Below are positions 55,101-64,000 of a stretch of DNA of 64,000 bases, one piece after another. The notes beneath the pieces were generated by a model. It made no database searches. It was not told the DNA's origin and worked only from the letters and a program-made list of their open reading frames with translations. Source of the stretch: Sipunculus nudus (Eukaryota > Annelida > Sipuncula > Golfingiida > Sipunculidae); the NCBI GenBank assembly GCA_026874595.1, contig CM049306.1, positions 12,671,019 to 12,735,018 of the forward strand. The letters run 5' to 3'. A program made the translations under genes and the position numbers. The stretch's first letter is position 1. The number at the start of each line of letters is the position of its first letter.

Positions 55101-58100
55101 ATAAATACTATAAAAATGGTAAGGTAGGTGGCGCCACCTGTCATGTTGACGAGAAAACTCTCCAAGATGGATGTACATGCCAAATTGGAGACCAACACAT
55201 TGAAGGACTCCTCAGATATGAGCAATTTGCACCTAAAACAGGTGTGCAGATGGACACTACACAAAACAGTGGCAGATGGCACCACCAGTCTTGAGTACAA
55301 GATGGAGGAGGCCAAGATCTATGAACATGCACAGTTTCAGACCAATACAGCACACCACTCCTAAGAAGAGCATTAATTTATTTTTCAGAAACAGGAAGGT
55401 AGGTGGTGCCACCTGTCAGGTTTATGAGAAAATTTTCCAAGATGGATGGGCACGCCAATTTTCAGACCAATACCTTGAACTACTCTGGAGATATTATCAA
55501 TTTCACAAAAGGAAAGGTACTGATGGACGCCACACAATTACAATAGCAGATGGCGCCACCAGTCTTAAATATAAGATAGAGGAGTCCAAGATCAATGGAC
55601 ATGCACAATTTCAGCCCAATCTGTCCAATAGTTTAAGATTTATAATGCTCACAGTACTGTCAAGTGGCAATAGGCGCGAAAAAAAGAAAAGGACAGAAGG
55701 TAGTGCCACCTGTCTTCCCCAGAAGACAAAGCTGTCCAAGATTTTCAGTGAATTTGATTTTTGGACCAATCCATGAATCCCATATTGAGATTCAAAGATA
55801 TTGTGTCTGATTTACCATATATGGCAATATTCAAGGTCAAGGCAACTCTCATAGGAATGGTCATGACCCCAGTAGAAATATATATCATCCCATAACCAAT
55901 ATCTATATATATGCATAATATGAGAGAAATCTGTGTATTAGGTTTTTACTTGTAATGCTCACAGTACTGTTTAGTGGCAATGATGGGGGTATTAAACGGC
56001 ACGAAAACAAGAGAAGGATAACAGGTGGCGCCACCATTTCCCAGAACATGACAACAATATCCAAGATCTTTAGTCAAGTTGATTTTTTTATCAATCCATG
56101 AAAGATTTCTTGAGATATTTAAGAATTTGTGTGATTTTTCCCCATAAATGGACCTATTCAAGGTCAAGGTCACTCTCCTACTAAAGGTCATGACCCCATT
56201 TAAAAAAGGCTATGTCCTCTTACCCATATCTGTGCACACGTCAAGTTTGGTAAAGATCCGTAAAAATATTTTTTGAGTCATCGCGTCAAAATAAAATATC
56301 TGCGGCGGCAACGGTGCACCCTTTCTTTAACCACAGTATCTTGACTTTGTGTGGGGATACAATTATTAAAGATATTTATTGATGAAAAATATGCAATGGA
56401 TATACAAAATCATATTTTAAACTGCTATTTAGATTTTATGCATCAATTCCAGAACCTGCAATTATTTCATGTATATATTTTTTCCCAAATTTTTTATTTT
56501 AAGTTGGCTACTCATCTACCTTTTTCTTGAAGAATTTATATGCTTTCTGAAGCTAATAAATGTGAAAGGGGTCGTTGAAAGGACTGTAGTTGCAAAATGC
56601 CCTTCGCAGAACTCTGGCTCATTTGACTTGCCACCAGACATCCCAGAGGAATGCATTTGGATTATTTTTGTAGCCCCCCCCCCCCCCCACATGTTAAAGA
56701 CACATGATATAAACAAAAAGAACAGCCAGTGTGTGGTGGGATAACCATTTTCTGACATATATTTATAAAATGTTCAAGGGATTCTTTAATAATCATCACA
56801 TGTCAGAAAAAACCCGTTTTAAAAATATACCCCTTATCTAAAAAAAAGGTCTAACTTTAACTAAAGATGGATATTTTGCAGACTTTACGGGCCATGTTAG
56901 ACTCCAGTGGGCTGGCTCATGTGAAAATTGTGGCAGCTGACATGATTGGACTACACTCCTGGGACATTGTTGATGATCTGATGGCAAACCCTAAGTTCAA
57001 TGCATCTGTGGATTTTGTAGGGTAATCTTTCAAAAGACAGTTTGCTTAATAGTTTTATGAAACTGTAAGATTATGAAATATTTTTACACTTATTTTATTG
57101 CATCATTTTACATAGACAGGTATAGCATTTATATATGACTTTTAATATATATTGTAAATTATACATTTGGTTTTCCATGTTTTACTTTTTTTCCTAGCAC
57201 TTCAATACAATAACTCACTCTACAGATCTAGAAAGATTCATAATTATGCTAGAGATATGAAATACATGATGGATATGCCGTGAGCCAGACCCTGAACTGG
57301 ACCAATCAGTGATTAGTCAAGACCAAATCCCTATTGGGATTAAGGCTGGAACAAATTCTGATCAGGATCTGGTCTGGACCAATAAGGAATTTGGATTGAG
57401 TCCAGCTGAAACCCTATCTTTAATAAATAACATACAGAATGACTTACTGTCTAATCACTGTAAGGTTATGGCTACCCATACCCTAGATCAAGCTCATCAT
57501 GCTGCACATGACTGTGTCTACATGCTCATTTCATGTCCACAAGGCCATTGTTACTGATATAAATTTGTATTACAAACTTTAACAAGAATCATAATATGTA
57601 AATACTTTTCAGTTAAATTTTATGACTTGATTCAATATCATTTATCTATGTGAATAATGCCATATCATTTATCTATGTAAATAATGCACTGACTGTCATT
57701 GCTGCTTAGTTATTCAGCCTAAATAAATATAATTCTTACATTATTAAAAAGAAATATTGAAAGTAAATACCTATATATTGCTAATTTATTAAATACAAGC
57801 CTGAAGAACTTTCATTCATTAAGATTAACATATTTTATTCTGGACAAAGGTTTAGTGGTATGCAATGTAGCAGTATTCTTCATGTCAGCGATCTGTTTTT
57901 CATTATAGCTATATATTTTAGCTCAGCTGACTGAAAGTTATCTGAACTATAGTACAGTGGAGCGCCGTTCATCCGAACACCTCGGGGGACATGGGTTTGT
58001 CTCGATAAACGAACGTTTGGATGAACGAACATCTGTAAAATAAAATCGTTTCATCGATGTTGTCATCCCGGTATTACTACTAAATGGTGGTACGGTGTCA

Positions 58101-61100
58101 CAGACTTCGGTTAGCTTTGAGAGTTATAAAAAACGTGAACAGAATGGAATAATGTGTTATAAATACCTTTTTACTATCAAATCAAAATTTCAATCAAGCT
58201 ATTATAATATCTTTAATTACTTTATTAATATTTTTTGTCAGTAAAGTACATGTACCAGTTAATCTTTCGCTGAACATGTGGATATCCGCCATGATAGATT
58301 TACCGCCCTCGGTGCCGCCCCCTATGTGCAGACAGTTAAACTAAATGTGCTTGTGAGACTCATTTTTTACTTGCTGCGATGTAGAAATTGACAAAATATA
58401 AAAAAAAGTTTTATATGAATGCACAGTTTATTTACAACAATAGTGCGGAAATATCACACAAATATCACATGAAAACTGATGAACATGGGGTTCGGCGGAT
58501 CACATGCATCGAGAAAGTCACATCATAAAATCAGTTAAAATAACTGCGGATATCAGACTGCCTGGAACGATAACTGCCTGCCTGATTTCTGATGTAGCAT
58601 AGCACACTCAAGTGAAGCGGGTCGGCCTTCGGTAGGCTCTCTAACCACGATAGAACACCTTCTACATGAACAAATGCCTCTGAAGCTGTGGGTGGGGGCT
58701 TCACGGGGGCTGATGTGTCTTCCTCATTATCAGATGTCTCGGGAGCAGCTTCTTGAGTGACTGACTGCACAATCTCCTCATCTGTCAGCATTGCAGCAGT
58801 TGGTAGATCACCATCACAGTGGAGCCAGTCAGCAACTATCAGTTCACTGTAGTCCAAGTCCACCGCCTTGGCAACTGAGCTGACCTGAATGTCTGTCGGT
58901 GATTCCACCTCATCCGCATCAGCTGGGGGCTGAGCACCAGCAGGAGATTTAAGCTCCAGAAAAAGGGAATTCTTCCAGCACTTGTGGATTGTAGACTGTC
59001 TCAGGTCATTCCAGGCATCACCTAACAGGTTGATGGCATCACGCAAGTTGAAACCGCGCATCCGTTCTATGATGGACAAGCTGTTGTCGACGCAGTCTGC
59101 AAGCAAGGATGACAGCAAGCGTTTACGATAATATCGTTTTGTACATTCTATGATGCCAGCATCACAGGGCTGTATCTTGCTGGTGCAGTTCTTCGGCAGG
59201 AAGATACACCATATGGTCCCTTCACTAGTCCGCAGTTCATCTTCAATGGGATGGGCGGGGCAGTTGTCCACAAGAAGTAATGCGTGTGCTGGCGTCTGCT
59301 TCAGACTCTCCCTGGCATACTGACGGACGGACGGGACGAATTCCTGGTGAAACCAATCCGTGAAGAGCTCACGGCTCATCCACGCGTTTTTCTGAGCCCG
59401 ATACGCCACAGGCAAGGAGTCCATGTTCACGTGCTTGAAACACCTTGGTTTAGTTGACTTCCTGATCACCAGGGGGCGCACTTTGTGTTCACCGGTTGCG
59501 TTGGTGCACAACAGAGCAGTAATCCGCTCTTTTGACACCTTATGTCCTGGAGCACATTTCTCGGACGCATCAGCTAGGGTTTTGTCAGGCAAAACCTTCC
59601 AGTAGAGACCTGTCTCGTCGGCGTTGTACACTTGACAGTCTCTCAAACCTTCCCTTTCTTGCAATTCACGCACGTGGGATAGGAATTCGTCGATGTGGCT
59701 GGTGTCCGCTGACAAGGCCTCGCCCTGAATCTCAACCTGCGGGATGCCGTGACGTTCCTTGAACTGCTTGAGCCACCCACTTGACGCCAAAAATGTACTG
59801 TCAGAGCCATGCATCGACTTGTTGTACATCGCTGCCTTTTCCATCAGGATTGGACCGGAGATGGGGCTGCCTTTGGACCGTTCCTGCAGAAACCATGTGT
59901 ATACGGCCGCATCCAGCTTGTCATCAGACGCCGTGCGCATCGTCTTTCATCTCTTGGAAGCATGCGTGTCTGGCATCTGGCCCTTGAAACCCTTAAGCTT
60001 CTGACCACTGTTCTTGATGTCACTAATAGTAGATCTGCCAACATTGAACTCTCTGGCCAGCTCAGCTGCCTTGGTGCCTCGATCAAGTTTCTCCAGAATG
60101 CTGAGCTTGTCTTCAAGTGACAGGACATGGCATTTGCGCTTGCGAGACCCTGACTCCATCTGACATGAAACTTGAGTGCTGTGTTGTCTTGGTGAAGATT
60201 TGCTAAATTGTGAATGAACTTGCGTGTCATGGTATAGCTTATATAGAAGATAGATTTGCCTGCACTGTTAAACTGCTCAGATGAGTACAAGTTCGAGCGT
60301 ATCAGAGTCCGACATTATCAGCTCAAAATCTACTCGCTGTCATGGCCGGATGGTTTGCAGGTGTGAACAACTCGACATTGCAGGACACAAGGTTAATTAG
60401 GGGACTCTGCCGGTGGTAGTTTTCACATCTATAACTGCTCAAATGAGTACAAGCCCAAGCTGCGTGTGTACAACTTGGGTAATTAGGGGTTGTCACACCT
60501 GCAGAAACGAACCGGTGATGCATTCATAATTAGTCGGGACCGACCGGGAGTAAATACACGAGCCATTATCAGTTCTTCTTATTGAATAAATATTATTTTT
60601 ATATTTCCAGATTTTCAAAATTACGGATAAACGGTCATAATTTCGGTTCTCCAGTTTTAATTACGGATAAACGATTTTACGGATAAACGGTGTTCGGATG
60701 AACGGCGCTCCACTGTAATCAGTCTTTGTCCTTCATCTGTCCATCAGTCTGTCTTTCTGTTAACTAGGCATAAATCATAACTGCTGGACCTGGAAACTTT
60801 TTACTTGACATCTAGGGAGGACCATGAAAAATCTCCTTGGAAACCTGAAATATGGTCTGTGTTACCCAAATCCTGTAAGCTATGGGGCTCAGAAGTACCC
60901 CCCGAATAATTAAAAATTTGATACAATATCTGCAGTATCTGATTAACTCATGCATTGATCACCATGATTCTTTGCGTGCATATTCATCATGGAGTGTTTC
61001 ATCATTTCCTACAGACTGGTAGTGCACCCTGAATTTTTTAAAATGTGTACACATTTTTTTCTTAGACTTTTTTGAGACCTTCAAAGGTGTGGTTGTCCCT

Positions 61101-62439
61101 TAACAAGACACAAATTGTATCTGTTATACCTAGCAACTTCTTACTTGATATCCTGGGATGTACAAGTGAAATCTCCTTTAAAACCTGAAATTAGGTCTCT
61201 GTTACCCATATCTTTCCAGCTATTGAGCTTATAAATACCCCTCAGTATAATAAAAAAAATTGATACGAAACCTCCAGTTTCTGAACAAATAATGTATTCA
61301 TCACCATGATTCCTTGCAAGCACATTCATCATTGAGTGTTTCATCAGTTCCTGCAGACTTGTGACACCACCTGGATTTTTTCAAATTTTTTTGCATTTTC
61401 TTTAAATTTTTATTTTTGAGACCTTGAAGATGTGGTCGTCCATTGACAGAGCACAAATCTTAACCATTACACCTAGAATCTTCTAATTTGAAATCCAGGA
61501 AGGTCCATGAAAAACTCCTTGGAAACCTGAACTTAGTTCTCAGTTACCCGTATCATTTGAGCTATGCTTCAGTTGAATTAGGATACCACCTACAAAATTC
61601 TGCATTCAGATGATAAAATTCCTTTTGTGAATGTCTTTCTAGACAGCTGAGCGTCATGACCCCTGGGTCACTTGTGTTCAACTAATCTTTATATTAGAGG
61701 TTTTACAGGGCATAAATTAAAATTGTCATGGTGAAATTACAGATTTAAATTTATGAGTAGCCTGAACTCAGGTTATATTTTCCTTTATTTAATCAAATGT
61801 GTGTGTTGAAAGCATAATTCAGTATTTTGTCCAATCAGAAATGTGAATCAGGATTGGGGCTGGACAAGGTCCAAGTCAGGGCTTGGACTGAACAGAATCA
61901 CAATCAGGATTTGGTATGACCAGTCAGGGTTTAGGCCAGCCTGAATCAGGATTGAGATTTTGGCTTGACCTGATAGTAATTAGGTTTAGGACAGACTAAA
62001 TCCCAATCAGAATTTGGTCTGGACCAATTGGTGATTGGTCAGTTAGGCCTTGACATGGGTATATATTGATAAGTTATACTTCTTTTTTCGTCAACAGATG
62101 TAAATATATTTTGTACACATGTATTTTAAAACAGTAAAAACTCTTTAACTATATTTAGGGCTCACTATGTTGGGACAGAGACAACTGCTCAAGCAAAGGA
62201 ATGTGGCAAGCCTTTGTGGTCCTCAGAAGACTTCAGCTCTACTAACTCTGAGATGGGAGGAGGGTGCATGGCAAAGCAGCTAAACCATAACTATGTCAAC
62301 GGCCTCATGACCAGCACCATTGCATGGAATCTGATCTCAAGTTACTACGAAAATCTACCGTACCCCCGTAAAGGACTGATGACAGCTGAGCAGCCGTGGA
62401 GTGGTTACTATGAGGTGAACAGTCCCATCTGGACATCAG
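43030..62439 (+). CDS. GALC: Galactocerebrosidase (GALC), first eight exons, truncated by window
   Basis: Eight exons join in frame to 330 codons, about the N-terminal half of the family (human about 685 residues). GALC is a lysosomal glycoside hydrolase (GH59) that removes galactose from galactosylceramide and psychosine. Seen here: a signal peptide (hydrophobic residues 8-20, likely cleavage after A-Q-A at 22), then [11 protein letters not shown] (38-48), [19 protein letters not shown] (72-90), [13 protein letters not shown] (110-122), [10 protein letters not shown] (130-139), HGLDIDYIG (169-177), TWNEKPYD with the acid/base Glu181, and LWSSEDF with the nucleophile Glu260, the two catalytic residues of the TIM barrel. 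N-glycosylation sequons are at Asn152 and Asn230. The rest of the barrel, the beta-sandwich and the lectin-like domain lie beyond the right edge. Introns are large and packed with repeats. Met1 has A at -3; Met4 and Met6 are alternatives. Confidence 0.95.
43345..44085 (+). repeat. Family A dispersed repeat (plus), GALC intron 1
   Basis: The head is TTTAGCTCAGCTGAC, followed by tandem units. A perfect inverted half-site AGGTCACTGTGACCT lies at 43487-43501, and the palindromic core variant GGTGGCACCACC at 43709-43720. Confidence 0.8.
44740..45660 (+). repeat. Family G dispersed repeat, tandem ~160-190 bp units
   Basis: Units share TTCCAGATGATAA, TTCAAACTTG, CCACTAAAGTAAGAA, TTTTTGGGTC and GGTCAAAGGTCAAGGTCACA, the last at 45281-45300. 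Noncoding; the 124-codon frame at 45184-45558 falls inside it. Confidence 0.75.
46225..47345 (+). repeat. Family B dispersed repeat (plus), GALC intron 1
   Basis: It begins with AGCGAACGTGTGAGCTTATG and continues with three or more units of AAATCTTCTTCTCTGAAACT, CAATATTTCACAGAAATGA and CAGAAACGGCTGGAGC. Palindromic cores lie at 46670-46681 (perfect) and 47309-47320 (variant). Confidence 0.8.
47635..47682. repeat. 48-bp near-perfect palindrome with TCTAGA motifs
   Basis: 23 of 24 base pairs are complementary around the central TCTAGA, with no spacer. TCTAGA occurs five times inside and once more at 47624-47629. It lies in GALC intron 1. Confidence 0.95.
48355..48960 (+). repeat. Family G dispersed repeat, second copy
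   Basis: Same unit text as 44740-45660. At 48514-48532 three AGGTCA half-sites stand in a row, with spacings of one and zero bases. Confidence 0.75.
48961..49988. other. GALC intron 1, right part: no gene recognised
   Basis: AT-rich with a short (AT)n at about 49181-49215. A 102-codon frame at 49496-49804 shows no family I recognise. Confidence 0.45.
49989..50057 (+). CDS. GALC: GALC exon 2 (residues 49-71)
   Basis: Acceptor TACTTCAG|GCC, donor AAG|GTAAGA. It encodes [20 protein letters not shown] and LFK. Confidence 0.95.
50058..50862. other. GALC intron 2, nothing recognised
   Basis: AT-rich intron with no repeat partner found in the window. Confidence 0.5.
50863..50926 (+). CDS. GALC: GALC exon 3 (residues 72-92)
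   Basis: Acceptor TTCATAG|CCT, donor TCTG|GTGAGA, phase 1. It encodes [19 protein letters not shown]. Confidence 0.95.
51104..51205. repeat. Left arm of a ~100-bp inverted repeat
   Basis: It matches the reverse complement of 53046-53146 at nearly 90%, including GATGTAGGACCAGTATTTGA and TTAAGGATGTGTTATAT. Within it, GGAGCCAG and CTGGCTCC form a perfect 8-bp stem. Confidence 0.85.
51235..51765 (+). repeat. Family B dispersed repeat (plus), GALC intron 3
   Basis: A single-unit-plus copy with CAGCGAACCTGTG head text and CAGCTGGAGCTATCATCACC. The palindromic core is degenerate here. It lies between the inverted-repeat arms. Confidence 0.75.
51841..52110. repeat. 30-bp minisatellite, nine units
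   Basis: Nine units lie in exact 30-bp register from 51841 (the first degenerate), of the type GTGAAGTAGTGGCAGCTGTA plus GCAGGTTCAT. Because 30 is a multiple of 3, both strands stay open over most of it. The minus strand reads a Thr/Ser/Ala/Pro-rich decapeptide ([10 protein letters not shown]). Two ~55-bp direct repeats follow at about 52126-52182 and 52189-52245. Confidence 0.93.
52321..52674 (-). pseudogene. Decayed protein-like ORF, possible transposon-encoded
   Basis: On the minus strand a protein-like frame runs from 52674 (with [20 protein letters not shown] and [20 protein letters not shown]). It appears to shift frame near 52440 into another that reads [20 protein letters not shown] and [16 protein letters not shown], up to a strong donor-like CTCAT|GTAAGTG. 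It lies between the inverted-repeat arms and on the same strand as the Thr-rich frame of the minisatellite. It gives an impression of the segment before integrase domains in transposon ORFs, but I cannot name the family. Confidence 0.35.
53001..53034. repeat. 34-bp near-perfect palindrome
   Basis: ATTGGACTG and CAGTCCAAT flank CCATCTGCAGATGG; one base pair is mismatched. It lies 11 bp inside the right arm of the inverted repeat. Confidence 0.92.
53046..53146. repeat. Right arm of the ~100-bp inverted repeat
   Basis: Reverse complement of 51104-51205. Together the arms bound about 2.04 kb, but no target-site duplication is visible at the outer ends. Confidence 0.85.
53409..53497 (+). CDS. GALC: GALC exon 4 (residues 93-122)
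   Basis: Acceptor CCCAACAG|AG, donor AAG|GTAAAC, phase 0. It encodes [20 protein letters not shown] and WWMMKEAKK. Confidence 0.95.
53827..53991 (+). CDS. GALC: GALC exon 5 (residues 123-177)
   Basis: Acceptor AACCAG|AGG, donor GGT|GTAAGT, phase 0. It encodes 55 residues from [17 protein letters not shown] to LDIDYIG. Confidence 0.95.
53992..54773. other. GALC intron 5, nothing recognised
   Basis: AT-rich intron without coding-like text or an identifiable repeat. Confidence 0.5.
54774..54812 (+). CDS. GALC: GALC exon 6 (residues 178-190), catalytic acid/base
   Basis: A 39-bp exon with acceptor CTCTTCAG|ACA and donor GAG|GTAAGA. It encodes [13 protein letters not shown]; the Glu of WNE is the acid/base residue by family homology. 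Confidence 0.93.
55085..56340 (+). repeat. Family D dispersed repeat, GALC intron 6
   Basis: Tandem units of about 270 bp start with AAGGTAGGTGGCGCCACCTG and contain CCAAGATGGATG, CAATTTCAGACCAATAC and GCAGATGGCGCCACCAGTCT. Perfect cores lie at 55127-55138 and 56024-56035, with variants at 55402-55413, 55549-55560 and 55699-55710. The long frames inside (up to 166 codons) are repeat text, not a gene. Confidence 0.75.
56882..57021 (+). CDS. GALC: GALC exon 7 (residues 191-236)
   Basis: Acceptor TTTTGCAG|ACT, donor GG|GTAATC, phase 2. It encodes [20 protein letters not shown] through NASVDFV. Confidence 0.93.
57285..57400. repeat. Irregular GGACCAATCAG-type microrepeats
   Basis: Short, imperfect repeats of TCTGGACCAAT and GATTCAGGAT-like words. 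The same style returns at 61845-62075, in the same intron. Confidence 0.5.
57955..60716 (-). mobile_element. Full-length Tigger/pogo DNA transposon, 2,762 bp
   Basis: The terminal inverted repeats are identical over 27 bp (57955-57981 and 60690-60716; ends CAGTGGAGCGCC). They are flanked by TA at 57953-57954 and 60717-60718, the Tc1/mariner-type duplication. Three CGGATAAACG words sit just inside the right end. The single transposase frame is on the minus strand. The element is nested in a family A repeat within GALC intron 7, antisense to the host gene. Confidence 0.95.
58531..60159 (-). pseudogene. Tigger/pogo transposase with one in-frame stop
   Basis: A 542-codon frame broken only by TGA at 59947-59949 (codon 71). 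Before it lies the pogo/CENP-B-type helix-turn-helix, [20 protein letters not shown] and [15 protein letters not shown]. After it come a CENP-B-like second DNA-binding domain ([32 protein letters not shown]) and the DDE core. The three catalytic Asp are visible in [18 protein letters not shown] and KIQPCDAG. The C-terminal tail is acidic. The stop is consistent with CGA to TGA at a CpG. A DDE-only protein starting at Met 59940 (469 aa) could still be made but would lack the first helix-turn-helix. Confidence 0.92.
61845..62075. repeat. Irregular CAATCAGGATTTGG-type microrepeats
   Basis: About eight loose repeats of AATCAGGATTTGGTCTGGAC-like text, related to 57285-57400. They lie just before GALC exon 8. 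Confidence 0.6.
62159..62439 (+). CDS. GALC: GALC exon 8 (residues 237-330), nucleophile
   Basis: Acceptor ATATTTAG|GG, donor TCAG|GTTATT, phase 1. It encodes [48 protein letters not shown] and [14 protein letters not shown]. No further exon was found before 64000. Confidence 0.95.
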
Positions 62440-63309
62440 GTTATTAAGTTTGAAAAGTTATCAATGTAGGCTTGCATAAAAGATTGTAAATATTTACTGC
62501 TAAACATTTGTAAAACAATGCACAGTATCAAGTCACAATATGTTTTACTGAATCAAGCCCTCTTCACCTGCTTTTTATTAATGACATCCCAATAAATGGG
62601 ATGAATTAATGAAAGTTTGCATATAGAAACATCTTTTGATTGCTCAAGGATGTTTTCATAGCTTCTTTGGTTTAAATACACAGTTGATGCACTTGTGTTA
62701 ATGCTTAAGCACAGATTCTCAAACTGGAAAGCACCTGTGGTTCGGTAGGGAAGAGATAGATGGTGGCAAGGTTTTCACTATCAAGCTGCCTCAGCAGTCA
62801 GAGTTCTCAGAGCTAATCCAAGAAAAATCACTGTTACTTACCAGTGTATTTTTTTCATTACTTACTCAGTGAGACTTTATACATACACAACTGCAGCCAA
62901 GTTTGACTGTCTGATATATCATTCTTTGGAAGAATGTCTTTTTCTAAATAGTTTGTTATGAGACCCATATTGATACATTTCTGAAAATCCCTCATCCCTC
63001 AACTTGGAACATTAAGGCAAAATTGAAACAAACATTTATAAAAATTTCAGCATACTGGATCCACTGTAATGTCTACTGAAATGATGCTTGATGAGTATGC
63101 AGCTTGAATTAATTATGTTTGAGACTCGAATCCAAAAACACATTCACCTTGGCAACAGGTACAGTTTTATCAGTTTATATTATATTGATATAAGCATTAA
63201 TGAAAGAAATCATAATTTATTGTATGATTTTTCTAATTGTATCTGCCAAAATAAAGTTTTGTGGATACTATGTTTTATGACCAGGTTCTGCCTATACAGC
63301 CTCAGCATT
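62440..63309. other. GALC intron 8, first part: nothing recognised
   Basis: AT-rich; no further GALC exon was seen. Confidence 0.5.
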
Positions 63310-64000
63310 CATTTCATGAATAGAACTCTGGGACCACTGGACTGATTTTTCAGAAAATTTTCACCATTATTGGGTCACATATGAACTGGTGCAAAAACCT
63401 TTTGCATTGACCTCTGACCTCTTCCTCTCTGCAGTGCATCCATCTGTGCATCTCCTTTGACACATTAACCCACATATCTTGGGACTCGTTTGAGCAGTTG
63501 GGCTGAAATTTTGCACAAATGTAGCCCTTGGATAGCTTTATACTATACAAAAAATGGTTGCACCACCTGTAACTATTTCTGCACAGTGTCCATCTGTTCC
63601 TCTGCCTTGGGATAAAATCCCTCACATCTCTGCAGTAGTTGGACTTAACCACCTGAAATTTTGCATGTTATACATCCTGGTTAGCTTTCTTGATTTTATG
63701 ACAGGTGGGGCCACCTACATTCACTTACAGGTCGCAGACATCCAGGCTAAAATCTCAGGACAGGTTTGATGTATCCTCTTGAAATTTTGCATGTGTATAG
63801 ATCTCACATAGCTCTTTATGATACACAAAACTAGTGGCCAACCTGGACCCATTTTTGCACAGCTTCTGTCTGTCTGCTGTGGGATAAAATCACTCATATC
63901 TCGGCTGTGGTTTGACTTACCTGCCTAAAATTTTTCGTGTATTTACATCTTGGATAGCTTTCTCTATTTTGTGGCAGGTGGTGCCACCTACCTACACATT
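63310..64000 (-). repeat. Family E dispersed repeat (minus), two to three units, cut by window edge
   Basis: The reverse complement matches 19460-19925. Units contain GATAAAATCACTCATATCTC, GAAATTTTGCATG and TGGATAGCTTTCT and end in a palindromic core: variants at 63704-63715 and 63977-63988. Noncoding. Confidence 0.78.

Larger units (their letters stand above)
57918..61575 (+). repeat. Family A dispersed repeat (plus), split by Tigger
   Basis: The head, TTTTAGCTCAGCTGACTGAA and ATCTGAACTATAG, ends at 57952. Its continuation, ATCAGTCTTTGTCCTTCATC, resumes at 60719 just after the Tigger element. The body follows to about 61575 with GGAAACCTGAAATTAGGTC units. Confidence 0.8.

Noticed and set aside
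55276-55776. 166-codon plus-strand open frame in GALC intron 6
   Set aside because: It lies within family D tandem repeat text, has no domain, and its counterpart units are not open in the same frame.
58531-59940. 469-aa minus-strand ORF as a host gene
   Set aside because: Its DDE core, CENP-B-like domain, flanking perfect TIRs and TA duplication make it a Tigger transposase; an in-frame upstream helix-turn-helix is cut off by one stop.

Overview
The window is animal nuclear DNA: AT-rich, with intron-split genes, many transposable elements, long (AT)n and poly-C/poly-G runs, and no bacterial-style dense coding. The dispersed repeat families, with heads of the type CAGCTGACTGAAAG, arrays of GTCCGTCCG and AGGTCA-rich bodies, look to me like those of lophotrochozoan genomes, most likely a mollusc. 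That placement is an impression, not a measurement.

Three host genes can be assembled exon by exon with consistent splice phases. (1) A selenophosphate synthetase of the SEPHS1 type lies on the minus strand (coding 9191-18062, seven coding exons, 387 aa). It has Ser at residue 29, the position of Sec/Cys in catalytic SPS enzymes and Thr in human SEPHS1. (2) A COMTD1-like membrane-anchored O-methyltransferase lies on the minus strand (22114-26912, seven coding exons, 262 aa, one GC-AG intron). (3) The 5' half of galactocerebrosidase GALC lies on the plus strand (eight exons, 43030-62439, 330 codons) and runs off the right edge. The genes belong to unrelated pathways (selenium metabolism, methyl transfer, lysosomal sphingolipid degradation), so no shared function is implied. 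COMTD1 and GALC are divergent but about 16 kb apart.

Most of the rest is mobile DNA. Elements with clear boundaries and target-site duplications are: two hAT-type MITEs (6050-6519, 8-bp TSD; 11043-11479, 8-bp TSD), two Harbinger-type MITEs (12311-12608; 42587-42920, TAA TSDs), a full-length 2.76-kb Tigger/pogo element (57955-60716, perfect 27-bp TIRs, TA TSD, one nonsense codon), and a 6.45-kb LTR element (34380-40833, ATGT TSD, PBS, polypurine tract). The LTR element has no gag-pol and an internal tandem array, so it looks like a large non-autonomous (LARD-type) retroelement. tRNA-derived SINEs sit at 8273-8610 (+), 10412-10730 (-), 29955-30030 (+) and 32945-33235 (-).

At least five dispersed repeat families (called A, B, D, E, G here) fill the spacers and GALC introns. 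Two sequence themes run across them. One is a 12-bp palindrome, GGTGGCGCCACC, found in A, B, D and E. The other is nuclear-receptor-like AGGTCA half-sites, arranged as inverted repeats with 3-bp spacing in A and as direct repeats in G. Two long near-perfect palindromes (47635-47682 and 53001-53034) lie in GALC introns.
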